NCBI GenBank assembly: GCA_028564705.1
Contig: JAPXFQ010000344.1
Location: 315,001-379,000 of the forward strand
DNA: 64,000 nt
Direction: 5' to 3'
Source of the DNA: Apricaphanius iberus
Lineage: Eukaryota > Chordata > Actinopteri > Cyprinodontiformes > Aphaniidae
The stretch's first letter is position 1. Every line of letters starts with the position of its first letter. Under the pieces are notes generated by a model. It saw nothing but the letters and a program-made list of their open reading frames with translations, searched no databases and had not been told where the DNA came from. The position numbers were made by a program, and so were the translations under genes. This document shows, in pieces, positions 40,146 through 49,711 of the stretch.

Positions 40146-40667
40146 ATGAGCTCCGCCTTCTCTCAGTCGCTCTTAGAATGTTTCGGTGTGTCTCCCCCTG
40201 CTGGTTGGGAGGATCGAAATAGGCCCCAGCACTCAGAGTCTCTGTCCACCTCCGTCCCCATCCTCTTCTACCCCCCCACCATGGACCCCTCTACCCTCGG
40301 CCTGTATAAGGGCCCTCTGGGGGGCCCCGGCGGGATCCTGCCGTACCTGTCCCCGTTCCACCCCCACCACGGACACTTCAGCGTCTACGAGTGTCCCTTC
40401 GAGCCGGCGTTCATCCAGAAGCGCAACGAGAGGGAGCGGCAGCGCGTGAAGTGCGTTAACCAGGGCTACGCTAAGCTGCGGGACCACCTGCCCGGTCAGA
40501 GCGCCGACAAGAGGCTCAGCAAGGTGGAGACGCTGCGGGCCGCCATCAGGTACATCAAGTACCTGCAGAGGCTGGTGGAGATGGCGGAAGAAGGTCACGA
40601 GGGGGCGGAGCCAGCCGGGGCGACGCCGCCTGTTCCGGAGAGAGGAGGAGAGACGCAGGGCTGTTGA
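40146..40667 (+). CDS. ascl5: ascl5, achaete-scute bHLH transcription factor
   Basis: Class II bHLH regulator that binds E-boxes as a heterodimer with E-proteins in the nucleus. It is a single-exon frame of 173 aa. The bHLH spans about residues 91-143: basic region QKRNERERQRVKCVNQGYAK, loop HLPGQSADKRLSK, helix 2 VETLRAAIRYIKYLQRLVE. The flank FSVYECPFEPAFIQKRNERE matches ASCL5 (FGVYEYPFEPAFIQK in human) better than ASCL3 or ASCL4. The N-terminus is proline-rich (ILFYPPTM, LPYLSPFHPHH) and the C-terminus short and acidic. The ATG at 40,146 has a good context (CACCATGA). A splice acceptor at 40,096 suggests a 5' UTR intron. A possible AATAAA lies near 41,236. ASCL5 is linked to tooth and epithelial development in mammals. 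Confidence 0.88.
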   Translation: MSSAFSQSLLECFGVSPPAGWEDRNRPQHSESLSTSVPILFYPPTMDPSTLGLYKGPLGGPGGILPYLSPFHPHHGHFSVYECPFEPAFIQKRNERERQRVKCVNQGYAKLRDHLPGQSADKRLSKVETLRAAIRYIKYLQRLVEMAEEGHEGAEPAGATPPVPERGGETQGC

Positions 40668-43326
40668 TCGTTAAAACGTGGGAGTCCAGTTCAGGCTGAG
40701 AACCAATCAGAATCCAACATCCTAAGGGAAGATTTGTAGCCCCGCCTACAGGGGGCGCTGCAACATTAAACATGTAAGGCCGAGTAAAACAAACGTGTGC
40801 AGGGGTAAAATGTTAGGGATCTGAAATATTCAGACCCTAAATGGACATTTGTGATTGAGGAGACGGCGCCACCTTCAGTTTGTTCCACAGTAAACCACGA
40901 GGAACAAACTCTTTATGGACCTTTCAGCCACCGTAGTTTGGAAATCTGTAGCTACTGTTTTTTCACCACAAGGCATCACGAGGAGGACTACGAATTTCAA
41001 AATGAAAATGGATCAAAAGACTAACAATAACTCTCTTATTAAATGTATTAAAAATAGGAATTTAATGTTTGCTCCACATCAATGTAGAAACTGGATAGAA
41101 ATCACATTTATAGATATTTTCTGGCCTGCTTAACATCAAGAAAACATGTAATTGTGATATTATTGATGAATTTGATTAATAATTTACTTTTTCCTTAATA
41201 CTTTCTGTCATTTCCTTCAACATCCCAGTATTAGAAATAAAGCAATGTTGCCATCAGATGCAGGTAAGGTGTGGTTCCACTGGACAGGTAATATTTTCCT
41301 CTGGTTAAATAACTAAACAGGGTTTGGGAAATCTGTTAGTCGTCTGTGGTAGTGCAGCAGGAACAAACCTGATGAAGTTTAATTTGTCCTCTCGTACAAA
41401 AAACCCTGCACAATCAGTCTGTTTATTGTTTTAATATCTCAGAAAAACATATTTATAACTTTTCTGTGAAAACTATCTTAGTAATCTCAGAAAACAGGGC
41501 TTTTATCATGATTTTCTTAAATTTTGGTAATTCAGAAGCTTGTAATTTTTATTAATTTTGATAAAACAGTGGCTTTTACTTTTCATTAATTCATAAAATT
41601 CATGATTTTTCTTAATATCTCATTAGATCAGAACCTCAAAGCTTTTAATTACCTGACATTGCTAACTAAGAAAAACAGCTTTTATAATAGTTTTTCCTTA
41701 ACGGTCTAGCTAATTCAGTATAACCAATTTATTCTTTTTTATATTATCTAATTTAGAAAAACTAACCTTTTTTTCTTTATCTTCTTAGTTCAGAAAATAG
41801 CTTTTTATTTTCCTAAAACAACTCATAAAAAATAGCGTTTTTGTTATAAATTATCTTTTAAACAAATTCAGAATAATCAATACTAATTTTAATTAGTACC
41901 TCAGGAAGACTTTCACTCCCCCCGCCCAAAAAACATTTTCTCACAGCTTTTATTTCTCAAATTATCTTAATTTAAAAAAACTACCTTCTTAAACAAATCG
42001 TATTTTCTGACATTCAGCAAAAGCGCTTCTCTAATTGCTTTTCCAAAATGATCTAGCTAATTCAGAATAACCAAGCTTTTCTTTCTTAAATTGTCCAATT
42101 AATTTAGAAAAAAAAATATAAATGATCTTGTTAGTTCAGAAAACAGCTTTTTTTGCTAAAATCACCAATTCAGAAAATATCGCTATTTTTTAATAAATTA
42201 ATTCCGTTATCGTTTTAAATTATCTTCATAATATTCTATCTTATTCAATATTTTATGACCTCAGATTTTCCATTTTCCTCTAAACTATCAGAATTCAAGC
42301 TTTTTTCTTAAATCATCTTTTTAAAACAATCTTATTTTCTTGAATTAAGTCAGAAAAAAAAGCTTTTTAAATATTTTCTAAATTATTTCATAGATTCAAA
42401 ATAACTATACTTTTCCCCCCTAACATTAACTTATTTCAGAAAAAAATGGCCACTAAATTTTGGGTGAAACTCACCTTGCTGCTTTAGACCTTTTTATTTT
42501 CACGTTAATTTTGAAACAGGCTTTAAAAATGTCTTTTTTAAATTTGTCTTGCTAATTCAGAGCTTTTTATTTCATTTTAAAGTGAATGCGATACGCATCT
42601 GTTTGAACCAGATTTTAAACAAAATTAAAAAAAAATTATTTTTCCTCCGCATTCTTCCTGATGTAACGGACGGTCAGAGTTCCCAGCTGATCTGAACGCA
42701 GCACCCAGTAGAAACAGGACAGGATCCAGTTTGAACATAATCAGATTTATTAGCTCATCGTTAGCCTGTGAGGAGATGCAGAACAAGTGAGCACGAACCA
42801 ATCAGACGCAGAGTTAGAAAAATAAAAACCTTCCTCTGATTAAAATAAAACCAAAGATTCTGATCACACAGAGATGGTCACTGATTAATAATGTCAGTCC
42901 TAAACACTCCAGAAGCTGCGTGATTGGTCAGAATCGTCCGATCCGAGTTTTTAAACGAGATTATTTAACGACAAACGTCCTGAGTTTAACACGTCCATCA
43001 ATCAGAAGCGAACTGAAAGCTCAGCATGGGATGAGCGCCCCCAGCTGGACGTTCGGTTCAGCACAGCCAACGTCCCGTAACACTGGCCCCGCCCCCTCGT
43101 CAACACACTGGCCCCGCCCCCTCGTTAACACACCTGCTGCAGATTGAAACACTTTCAGTCCCCAAAATAAAACTTTAATTGGCAACAATCTACATTTTAC
43201 AAACGAGGTAAAAATACTCCTTCAGAGCAGAACCACTAGGAGGCGGAGTCAACCTGAACGCCAGCCTCTGATTGGCTCTGTAGTGATTTGGGCGAAAGCA
43301 CCAGCAGCTTATTTCTTTCCATTTCT
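40668..43326. other. ascl5 3' flank and AT-rich intergenic tract
   Basis: No coding exon seen between the convergent ascl5 and ppp1r15b genes. A likely ascl5 AATAAA is near 41,236. From about 41,400 to 42,640 the sequence is a degenerate AT-rich repeat of short units with AATTCAGAAAA and AGCTTTTTA words every 50-80 bp. A minus-strand AATAAA (TTTATT near 42,747) may end ppp1r15b. Confidence 0.5.
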
Positions 43327-46300
43327 TCAGTTTATTTTCTCCTCGCCGCCTGAGGGTCCGATCCCGGCGGAGAGTCTCTGGTAGACCCGCTGGCGGTGCT
43401 GCGGCTGCAGACAGAACTCGATGCTCCGCTCCACCTCCAGGCAGCGCCGCAGGAACCGGCAGCGGTCCCGCGCCAGCTCCTCCCAGGGGCCTCGCCGGTC
43501 CTCCTCCTCCTCCTCCGATCCGCAGCTGGCGAAGAACTCCTCCACGTCGTCGCAGAACCGGACCTGAGGACGGGGGGTGGGGGGGTGGGGGAGAGGTGTG
43601 AGGTCAGAGCGGGCAGAACTCTACAGCACAAACAGAGACATAGAGTTAAGTGGTTCTGGACTCTGGACCTCGAACAGTTCAGAAGGATATTCAGAAACAG
43701 GAATCCTCCAACAGAACAGAAACAGCATAAAAAGTTTTCGAATAAAACTCGCAAATTAGACGGAAAAAAAATCAACTTGAAAAGTCGAATTTAAGATGTA
43801 CGTAGAGACGTCAGCTCCCGCTCGTGTTCTACCGGGTCGGCTGGGTCGGGGTTTTGTTGCGTTAACGGGAAACGAACGCGGTTACTAAAATAACGCACTT
43901 TATCTGATGTTTTGTGTTTTATTTTACATTAAAGCTGCAAAAAACGATTATTTGGATAATTGATTAATCGGATTAAATCAAAACGTCACAACAGGCTCTT
44001 ACAAATATCGTAAATATCGATTAATAAAAGAAGTTCTTATGGAAGTTCTTTAAAAAGGACAAATTTGATATAAATCAACATGAAAACGATCGGAACAATG
44101 CTAACCACTGAGCTAACGTTTGACGTCTTCACGGACCGTAGGACGTCTATAAAGAAGTGCTAGGAATTGGTTTTATAAACGCACGGAAAAAAAACCCAAC
44201 ATTATATATATATAACGAACATACGTATTTCTGTGCAATATTTTATTCATCCCAAAGCGGAAAAACAAATTAAATAAATAAAAATTGCGTAACCTGCGAC
44301 CACATAAGACGTCGTAATCGCGCTACGCGAGGAATCCATGACTAAAGTCGCTGCGAACGACTATTTTATCATCAAATTTTATAGAGTCGTTGCTGCGGCC
44401 CTGTTTAACATATAAAACGAAACAAAACGCGCCCGGCGACCCAGAAGTAGAGCGAGTTCTGACGTCACTCCTGGGATAGCCGACTCAAGTTTGAAATATG
44501 GAACGATTACGAGAGAAAAAAAATGTTTTAATGAAGAAATAACTTCAGATAATTTTAATTTTGGTCCATATTTGCTTCTGACAATCAGGCGATCAACAGT
44601 TCTGGTTCTTTTGGACCTCAGTGCGACGTTTGACACGGTGGATCATAAAATACGGCTGGAGAACGGGATCGCAGACTCTGCTACAGCACTTTAATGGTTT
44701 GAGTCCTACCTGATGAACAGGAAATTCTTCATCAAAACGAACAGAAATCACATGTGGGTTTCCCCAGGGCTCCGTGCTGGGGCCCCTTCTTTTTAATATC
44801 TAAATGTTGCGGATTATAACATCAAATAAGATTAAAGCTCACAGGCCAGGCGAGGCTGAAGAAGAAAATTTCTAGGTGTACATTTTTGATATCTAAACCA
44901 AGATATTTCTCACATTGTAAAGTCAGAAAATTGTAAAAAATAAAATAAAATAAAAAAAGCCTTTAACCATAGAAATTTTAGTTTTTTTATTGCAAATTTT
45001 CTATTTTTCTAAATCAGAGAATTACGTGTTTTAATACCTGAAATTAATCTAAAAAATTCTGTCTTTTAATGACTTCGGTGATAGAGAATTTCCGGGTTAT
45101 TTTCTGGAAAATATTTCTGCGACGTAGATCTTGGTTTCAGTTTGTAGCTTCCGAATTTAAATTACACCAAATTTCTCCCGATTCTGTACGACATATTAGG
45201 GCCATTGTAAACAAACTAAAAATATTTTGGAGTATATTTTCCAAAATTACGCGTGAAAACTGATTAATTGCACATATTCTCCAGAAAAAACACACAGAAA
45301 TTCTCTGTCATAAAAGTTGTAAGATTACAAGTTAAAATAGAAATTTCGAGATTAATTTAAGATATTTTCCTGAAAAAAGAAAGAAACTTCTATTATTAAA
45401 AGGTATACATTTTCAATATCTAAACCAAGATATTTCTGACATTGTAAAGTCAGAAAATTGTAAAAGAAATAAAAATGTAAAAAAAAAAAAAAAAATTGTA
45501 AAAAAATTTTTTTCTTGCAAATTTTCCACATCAGAGAATTACGTGTTTTCCCCCCCTTGAAAATATGTGAAATTAATCTCAAAACTTCTGTCTTTTAACG
45601 ACTTTGGTGACAGAATTGCCTAAATATTTTCTAGAAAATATGTACGATTTCTCCGTCGTAGATGTTGGTTTCACTTCGTAGCTTCCGAGTTTAAATTGCA
45701 CCAAATTTGTCTCGACTTCTAGAGAATTTTCCCTAGAAAATACCAGAAATTAATCTAAATTTTTTTTTTTCTTTTAACTCGTAAATTTACAACTTTCGTG
45801 CCAGAGAATTTCCGTTTTTCTTTCCCGGAAAATTTGTGGCTTTAATCTCAGAATTTCTGAGTTTTTTTAGGTGGAAATTTACTCTCAAATGTTTTTGTTT
45901 TGTTTTAGGGGTGCACCGATCCGACTTTTTACAGTTCCGACGCCGATGCCTGGGCTTTGAGTATCTGTTGATGCTGATCCAATACTACTGCTGAATTAAT
46001 CAACTTTATACCTTCCACCTTATACCTTTCTGGAAGAGACTAAAGGCGCCAGTAAACTAAATTAACTGATTTAAAATATGAAATCACCAAAACACTAAAA
46101 TGTAAAGTGAAAAAAGATTTTGTTTTGTTTGAATTTATTGCAGATTTACCACATTTTAAGTATCGGTTCATGATATCGGTTAACTGTAACCGATACAGTA
46201 CATAAGAGCGGTATCGGCACCGATACTATTTTGTTTACATACCCCACCAATATTCCGTCGTAAATCTGAGTACGTTTAATCTGCTGTAGTTTAAAAACGA

Positions 46301-47813
46301 CAGTAATTATAGATTTCAGACCTGCGTTAGATTATTTTACATCAAAACCCACTCTGGGATTTGTTAAACTTTAATACAGGCAGATTTTTAAAAAATTCTG
46401 CATTTGAACCAAAGGCCTAGCTACTAAACTACATAAACCAGGATTATATTATTCTACATTAACAGCAGGTGGATTATTGCGGGTTCTAAACTAGAGCTGA
46501 AACCGTCTGGTTCTGACAGGAGGAGCTGGACGAACCTTCTTGGAGACCTTGGTGGAGGCGGAGGTCTCACTGAAGCCGCTGTCCAGCCTCTCCTCGGCCT
46601 CCTCCTTCCTGTACCGGGGCGGGGACGCCGCGTTCTGCTGGGTTTTGGGTGGAGGCCCGGCGGGCCCTCGAGTCCTGAGAGGGGCCTTGAAGTCCAGAGG
46701 GCTGTAGGGGTCCGAGGAGCGGCTGAAGGAGCTCAGCAGGCGGAGGCTCTCCGCTTCGTCCGCCTCGCTGGTCGACGTGGAGTCGTCCCAGGAGTCCTGT
46801 CTGGGGGGAGGCGAAGATGAAGATGAGGAGGAGGAGGAGAGAGGGGCGGAGGAGGAGGAGGAGGAGTGCAGCTGGGCGGTGAAGTTTCGGGGGTTGTAGG
46901 GGTCCAGGTTTTGGCACAAGGAGGTCCAGAGACGCTCGGAGTCGTCTTCATCCGAGGAGGAGGAGTCGGAGAGGTCGGAGGAGCCTTCACTGTCAAAACC
47001 ATCATCATCATCAGAAGACTCTGGTTCTGACTGGCTGCTGCTGTCATCATCATCATCACTGCAGGGGCAGCCCATGATGAAGGCGATGTTCTTGTTCTGG
47101 CACCGGGGAGGAAGGGGAACCTCCTCGGGTTCCTCTGGGATCTCCTCCATCTGGGGGACGGCGGGCTCCTGCCGGGAGAGGAGGCCCCTCTGGGAGAGCT
47201 CCTCCTCCAGGCTGGAGTAGCCGTGATCCGTCACCGCCTCCTCCCGTGTGTTCTGGACTCCACTGTCCTCCAGCTGGGGGGGTCTGGCGTTTTCTGGCAG
47301 CGCCGATGACAGCAACACGGGGCAGCTTTCAGCGCGGGGGGGACACAGCAGCTCTTCCCCGCGAAGAAAGCCGCCCCACCACAGCCCTGCTTTACCGCTC
47401 CTCGACACCCAGCGCTTCGCTTCGGCGGCTTCCTGAGAATTCACCAGAACCTGGTGGATCAAAGTCCTGACGGGGGGGAAATAGCCGAGCGGAGGCTGCT
47501 GCTGGAGCTCCAGCCAGGACACGGAGCTGCCGGCTGCCGGGGCTCCGAGGTGCTGCGCTGCTGCCGGCGGCGTCAGTGGCATCATTTCATTCAGCTGTCG
47601 CAAAAACTCCCTTTCCTCACCGATTAAACTGTTGCGGACCTCCGCGGGACCGCCGCTCCACAGGCGGAACTTCCGCAGCAGCGACAGCGCGGGCCTCGAC
47701 AGGAGGCCGATCCACGAGTTTTCCTGGCCGTCAAACGCGACTCCGAGCGGGGAAGATGAAGCGGCGCTCTGGCCCTCGGACAAACATCCGTCGCTGTAAA
47801 AGTTTCTGAACAT
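43327..47813 (-). CDS. ppp1r15b: ppp1r15b (CReP), PP1 regulatory subunit for eIF2alpha
   Basis: Recruits protein phosphatase 1 to dephosphorylate eIF2alpha, keeping translation on in unstressed cells; acts at the ER/cytosol. Two coding exons: 47813-46536 (426 codons) and 43563-43327, giving 504 aa. The conserved C-terminal core is split: exon 1 ends KVSKK and exon 2 begins VRFCDDVEEFFASC, so the PP1-binding KVRF box (residues 426-429) spans the junction. Then come GPWEELARDRCRFLRRCLEV and QHRQRVYQRL, matching the family core that follows the KVTF box in human CReP. The middle is acidic and serine-rich (SDDDDDSSSQSE), with two related repeats, NLDPYNPRNFTAQL and SSDPYSPLDFKAPL, typical of PPP1R15 proteins. 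The N-terminus (ENSWIGLLSRPALSLLRKF) could be the membrane-associating amphipathic region. The start ATG has A at -3. The 3-kb intron is full of repeats. Confidence 0.93.
43932..44403. mobile_element. hAT-like MITE with GCTGCAACGA-type ends
   Basis: The left end AAGCTGCAAAAAACGATTAT resembles the reverse complement of the right end, CAGGGCCGCAGCAACGACTC, and both are followed by AT-rich sequence with AACGATTA/TAGTCG words. This is a common teleost MITE type. It lies in the ppp1r15b intron. The ends are imperfect, so the call is tentative. Confidence 0.4.
44575..44805 (+). mobile_element. L2-type LINE reverse-transcriptase fragment
   Basis: Translated pieces in order: VLVLLDLSATFDTVDH (RT domain 3), FESYLMNRKFFIK and, in a shifted frame, FPQGSVLGPLLFNI. 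It resembles the larger LINE at 49,712-53,100 (VLVLLDLSAAFDTVDH). Short and frameshifted, in the ppp1r15b intron on the opposite strand. Confidence 0.65.
44850..45905. mobile_element. Fold-back MITE, copy 2 (compound)
   Basis: At 45,197 TTAGGGCCATTGTAAACAAA matches the terminus of copy 1 (22,360). The internal block TCTAAACCAAGATATTTCT is present twice, near 44,890 and 45,418, with the same flanking words, so at least two partial copies are joined. The right end (CTCTCAAATG near 45,880) is cut short by the next element at 45,906. Confidence 0.55.
45906..46245 (+). mobile_element. hAT-like MITE with CCGATACCG subterminal words
   Basis: Starts TAGGGGTGCACCGATCCGAC. Its other end carries ATCGGCACCGATACTATTTT and then CATACCCCACC. 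GCACCGAT/ATCGGC words occur in opposite orientation near both ends. It lies in the ppp1r15b intron, immediately against the fold-back MITE. Confidence 0.5.
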
Positions 47814-47952
47814 GATGAGTTAATAACTCAGCAGCAGCGTCGTTAAAAATTACAATAAAGCCGGATGATGATCTGACAGCTGTCAAACTCTTCCCCTTAG
47901 AAGCCGCCGAAGCTGCGCGGAAACCAGGAAATATCTTCTGTAATACCGGCAT
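47731..47952 (-). CDS. Possible overlapping upstream ORF of ppp1r15b
   Basis: An ATG at 47,952-47,950 opens a 73-codon frame (begins MPVLQKIFPGFRAAS) in a different frame from ppp1r15b. It passes the main ATG (47,813) and stops at 47,731. Human PPP1R15B is known to carry upstream ORFs that control its translation. The ATG context is weak (C at -3), and a CGCAG acceptor-like site lies within, so it may not be in the mature mRNA. Confidence 0.3.
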   Translation of the reverse strand: MPVLQKIFPGFRAASAASKGKSLTAVRSSSGFIVIFNDAAAELLTHHVQKLLQRRMFVRGPERRFIFPARSRV

Positions 47953-47954
47953 CA

Positions 47955-48540
47955 GGCTTAGAGTGGAGCTTGGACTTCCTCCATGTGGAGCCGGAGCTCA
48001 GGCACAGAATCAGTGGAGACCTGATGGATCCGTGAAACGACATCTGGCCCCGGTCTGAAGAAGGGAAAGGATCCATTCTGTCCGCTGTCCGACTGCGGGG
48101 AGCGGCTAGTTAGCGCGTTAGCTTAGCACAAGCAGCTAACTGACGGTTCGTTGTCCGCGACGAAAAGCGTTTTAAACCCCGCTTTGGTGACGTTCTTCAC
48201 TGTCAAAGCGGTTTATTTCCAGTTCGTCGGTAATACTGCTCGGTTTCAGTCCGCTAAAGCACGTTTAGCCGGCGGGAAGTGGAGGCTCCTGGTCTCCGTC
48301 TGCCGCTCCAGCCGGAGATTTCATCAGAAAGTCGGCGGAGTTAAGACGGTGTTTCCTTTTACGGCGAGCGGCAGTCGATGTCGCGTACGCGGCAGAGGCG
48401 GGGGCGATGCTACGTTACGTAAAGAACTGGAAGACTACGCGGTGTGCGTGCCACGTGCTGATGAGCGTGAGCGTCCCGCAGAGGTACAGATCGGAACAGA
48501 TCAGAGGCTGAGCGGTCAGGGCATAGACTCCTCATTCTGT
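47955..48540 (-). promoter_or_regulatory. ppp1r15b: GC/CpG-rich promoter region of ppp1r15b
   Basis: Just upstream of ppp1r15b the sequence is rich in CpG (for example around 48,100-48,440), typical of a CpG-island promoter. The plus-strand ORF of 133 codons here has no recognisable domain and is probably chance. The transcription start cannot be placed. Confidence 0.4.
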
Positions 48541-48544
48541 GCTG

Positions 48545-49360
48545 CAAAATGATACAGCATTGCGGCCATATTGGATGGGTCTCCTCACTACAAACTATGC
48601 AGAATGGGCAGCTATCTGGTGATTTTTATTGAATTATTTAAAGAACACATACTGTATAGAGAACAGAGATATTCGACATGTGCAGGATAAATAAATCTTA
48701 AGTTATAATAATCATATCATATGGGGTCAAGTAAGAATGAACAGTATTATATGACTATAAAACTATGTAATTGTAACTCATGTTATTTGGCTATCAAAGA
48801 AATGCTAACGGAAGGAACTATAACCGTCATTGTTTATAATTATTACTAACATTTTTGGGGACAATCCGTCCATGTGCCGTGAAGCCGATCCCAGCTGCTG
48901 TGTGTTCATCCTCTGACCGATATACTACCTGCTTCATGTTAATACCAGCTGATGGCTCCTTCAGAGTGAACGGTGAAGGTGATCAGAGCAGCAGAGCGTT
49001 TGATTCGTCTAAACTCTACAGAAAATCCTTCACCAACTATTTGGTTGGAGCTGAGATTGGTTCAAAAGACGTGTTTTTATCTTTTACTCTGGTTTTGGTT
49101 CCGTAAGTCCAGAGAGGAAGAGTGAAATAAATTCAAATTAACAATCAAACTTCTTTTTTTATCAAAACATTAAATGTAATAATTTATATTGGTATTAATA
49201 TGCCATCACATATGTCTGACTTTGTTAAAAAGCATAATAAAATATGTTTTTATTGTTGGCTTTACACCTTCCTCATTAGAAATAAACTGACGGAGGGCGA
49301 ATTGGGACCTATCCAACATGGCGGAGGCGATGATACGTCAGCTCCAACAGGCAGCGTCAG
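48545..49360. mobile_element. Possible element with inverted ends
   Basis: The left side GCGGCCATATTGGATGGGTC is matched by the reverse complement of 49,307-49,328, CGCCATGTTGGATAGGTCCC. The inside is AT-rich without coding signal. The inverted ends are short, so an element is suspected rather than shown. Confidence 0.3.
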
Positions 49361-49711
49361 TCCAGGAGGCGTCTACTGGGTCAGGGGAACGCAGTTTGAA
49401 GTTTCTGTTGGACCTACTGAACCTGACGGACGGCGTCAACGCGCATGCGCAGCAGTAAAAATATATACTTTTTCGCTTTGGTGTTTAAAATCAGTTCAAA
49501 TCGAGTTAATATAATTTAAAATAATGTATTTCTGCCCTTCTGTGACTTTATGTTTAGATCATAAAACTTGTGGGCTGATTAAAATTGGTAACAGAACTCA
49601 ATTTACGGTATGCTATTCTGACAAAGTATGCTAGATTGAAAGAACACCGGCCCAAGGCAAAAGCGAATTAAGTGGCTGTTCAAGTCCCGCGAAAACCCAC
49701 CGGGAGACTAA

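Noticed and set aside
40186..40598. Other ORFs across ascl5, both strands
   Set aside because: Shadows of the bHLH coding exon with no conserved motif.
46567..47059. Alternative-frame minus ORFs and plus ORFs over ppp1r15b exon 1
   Set aside because: Shadows of the long, GC-rich ppp1r15b exon; only the main frame carries the CReP motifs.
48151..48552. 133-codon plus-strand ORF
   Set aside because: Low-similarity, arginine-rich reading of a CpG-rich promoter region; no domain or splice context.
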